From NCBI GenBank assembly GCA_017479035.1, contig JAFVCR010000195.1, forward strand, positions 1 through 17,677: 17,677 bases of DNA, given 5' to 3'. A program made the translations under genes and the position numbers. The notes under the pieces are model-generated. The model had not been told where the DNA came from and did not search any database. It worked only from the letters and a program-made list of their open reading frames with translations. The stretch is from Kiritimatiellia bacterium (GTDB lineage Bacteria > Verrucomicrobiota > Kiritimatiellia > RFP12 > UBA1067). Positions 16,885 through 17,677 of the stretch are shown in pieces. How positions within the stretch are numbered: position 1 is the first letter of the stretch; each line of letters starts with the position of its first letter.

Positions 16885-17677
16885 ATGAGAAAAAGAGATA
16901 TATTCAATATGCAAGCACTGGCACTGCCGGTGGCGGTGATTGCGCTCGTGGGCATAGCGTTGGCATGCGGCGGACGCGTGGCGGCGTGGGAATGGTGGCT
17001 CGGCGTGGCGGCGGCGGGTTCGTTGAGTTTTCTTGCGAAGGGGCGTGAGGCGAAGGCAAAGAGTTTTGCATTGTTCGCGATTGCGCTTGCGGCGTATTGG
17101 GTTGCAATTTCTGTTCCGTATTGGGGCGAGGGAGGGGATGCTGCGATATGCCACATACCTGCGATAGAACTTTTGAAAGCAGGGTGGAACCCGGTGTACG
17201 AAGGCACTCCGGAAATGGTTGAGAGGCTGTATGGGCTTGAGCCGGATACATTCAAGGCGTTGCATACGATAGTGATGCCGAAGGGGGTGTGGTATTATGG
17301 CGCGGCGGCGCAGTTCTTTTCGGGCAATGAGATAAATCTGTTGTTCCCGATAATGCCGGTTATCGCGCTTGCGCTGGCGATGGGGGTGTGGCGTTTCATG
17401 GGAGGGGCGAGCAGGCTGGCGAAGGGATCCGCCGCAGTGGCGGCGTTCTTTTTGACGGTCTCTAAATGCGCGGTCAATGATTGGGTGGTGGATTACACAA
17501 TTGCGGCGGCTGGCGCGGGATTGCTGATGGCACTTGCGAGATTCTGCCGTGGGGACAAGGGCGTTGCCGTGCGCGCGGAGATATTCGCGTGGGCGTTTAT
17601 CATGGCTTGCGCGAAGCCCGCAGGATGCATGCACTGTGCGATATTCATTGGAGTGTTTGCGATAGGCAATGCACTCC
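16885..17677 (+). CDS. Polytopic membrane protein, possible GT-C glycosyltransferase (partial, runs off the window)
   Basis: The frame is open from the ATG at 16885 to the window end (264 codons, no stop). MRKRDIFNMQ precedes repeated hydrophobic segments: LALPVAVIALVGIALA, WWLGVAAAGSLSFLA, SFALFAIALAAYWVAISV, LLFPIMPVIALALAMGVW, GSAAVAAFFLTVSK and later ones. The first large loop carries GDAAICHIPAIELLKAGWNPVYE. It resembles the D-x-x-x-x-H-x-P...GWNP loop of GT-C/PMT-like enzymes that use lipid-linked sugars, where an acidic residue there is catalytic. A ribosome binding site GAGGAGAGG (16867-16875) supports the start. It lies 37 bp after the peptidase stop, probably in the same transcript. 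The C-terminal part is missing, so the family call is tentative; the membrane-protein call is firm. Confidence 0.7.
   Translation, partial: MRKRDIFNMQALALPVAVIALVGIALACGGRVAAWEWWLGVAAAGSLSFLAKGREAKAKSFALFAIALAAYWVAISVPYWGEGGDAAICHIPAIELLKAGWNPVYEGTPEMVERLYGLEPDTFKALHTIVMPKGVWYYGAAAQFFSGNEINLLFPIMPVIALALAMGVWRFMGGASRLAKGSAAVAAFFLTVSKCAVNDWVVDYTIAAAGAGLLMALARFCRGDKGVAVRAEIFAWAFIMACAKPAGCMHCAIFIGVFAIGNAL

Overview
The window looks like chromosomal DNA of a Gram-negative bacterium. Several features together suggest the PVC superphylum, perhaps a gut or rumen Kiritimatiellota/Lentisphaerota lineage. These are a GC-rich, GCG/GAG-heavy coding style, a multi-domain C10 (streptopain-like) peptidase, an elaborate Bat (aerotolerance) protein, a Tad-type secretion gene, and an interspersed repeat built on AACCACGAAATACACGAAA. 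This placement is an inference from style and gene content; no rRNA or other decisive marker is present.

Layout. (1) Minus strand, 22-1379: a tadC-like type II secretion F-domain gene followed by a small FHA-domain gene, probably the 3' end of a Tad pilus operon. (2) Plus strand, 1492-3839: coaD, yceD (DUF177), rpmF, plsX, a housekeeping cluster joining CoA synthesis, ribosome parts and phospholipid synthesis, ending in a terminator-like hairpin. The two transcripts diverge from a 112-bp region with back-to-back promoters. (3) 3988-5364: an M18 metallo-aminopeptidase with its own promoter and a strong ribosome binding site. (4) 5396-5544: a non-coding inverted repeat. (5) 5580-10499: carB, then a phosphoethanolamine-transferase-like gene split into two frames at a run of nine G. 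(6) 10597-14285: a tight operon of an Rrf2 regulator, a 115-residue coiled-coil membrane protein and a 957-residue Bat fusion protein. (7) 14376 to the end: a secreted C10 peptidase with a long C-terminal extension, then a polytopic, probably GT-C-like membrane protein cut by the window edge.

The most interesting region is 8.8-14.3 kb. The envelope-modifying enzyme is interrupted exactly at a G9 tract, which may be a phase-variation switch or an assembly error. The Bat protein packs BatD, a BatE-like TPR, a second BatD-like region and an SH3-like end into one chain. It lies apart from any MoxR or von Willebrand partner in this window and is instead co-transcribed with an Rrf2 regulator. That regulator's promoter has a perfect inverted repeat, CCAAAA-TTG-TTTTGG, filling its -35/-10 spacer.

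A second theme is transcription. Six promoters can be read by eye, all with 17-bp spacers. Three carry the same extended -10 TGG-TAGAAT and a fourth has TGG-TAGGCT. At three genes (tadC, coaD, rrf2) the -10 is so close to the ATG that the message would be nearly leaderless.
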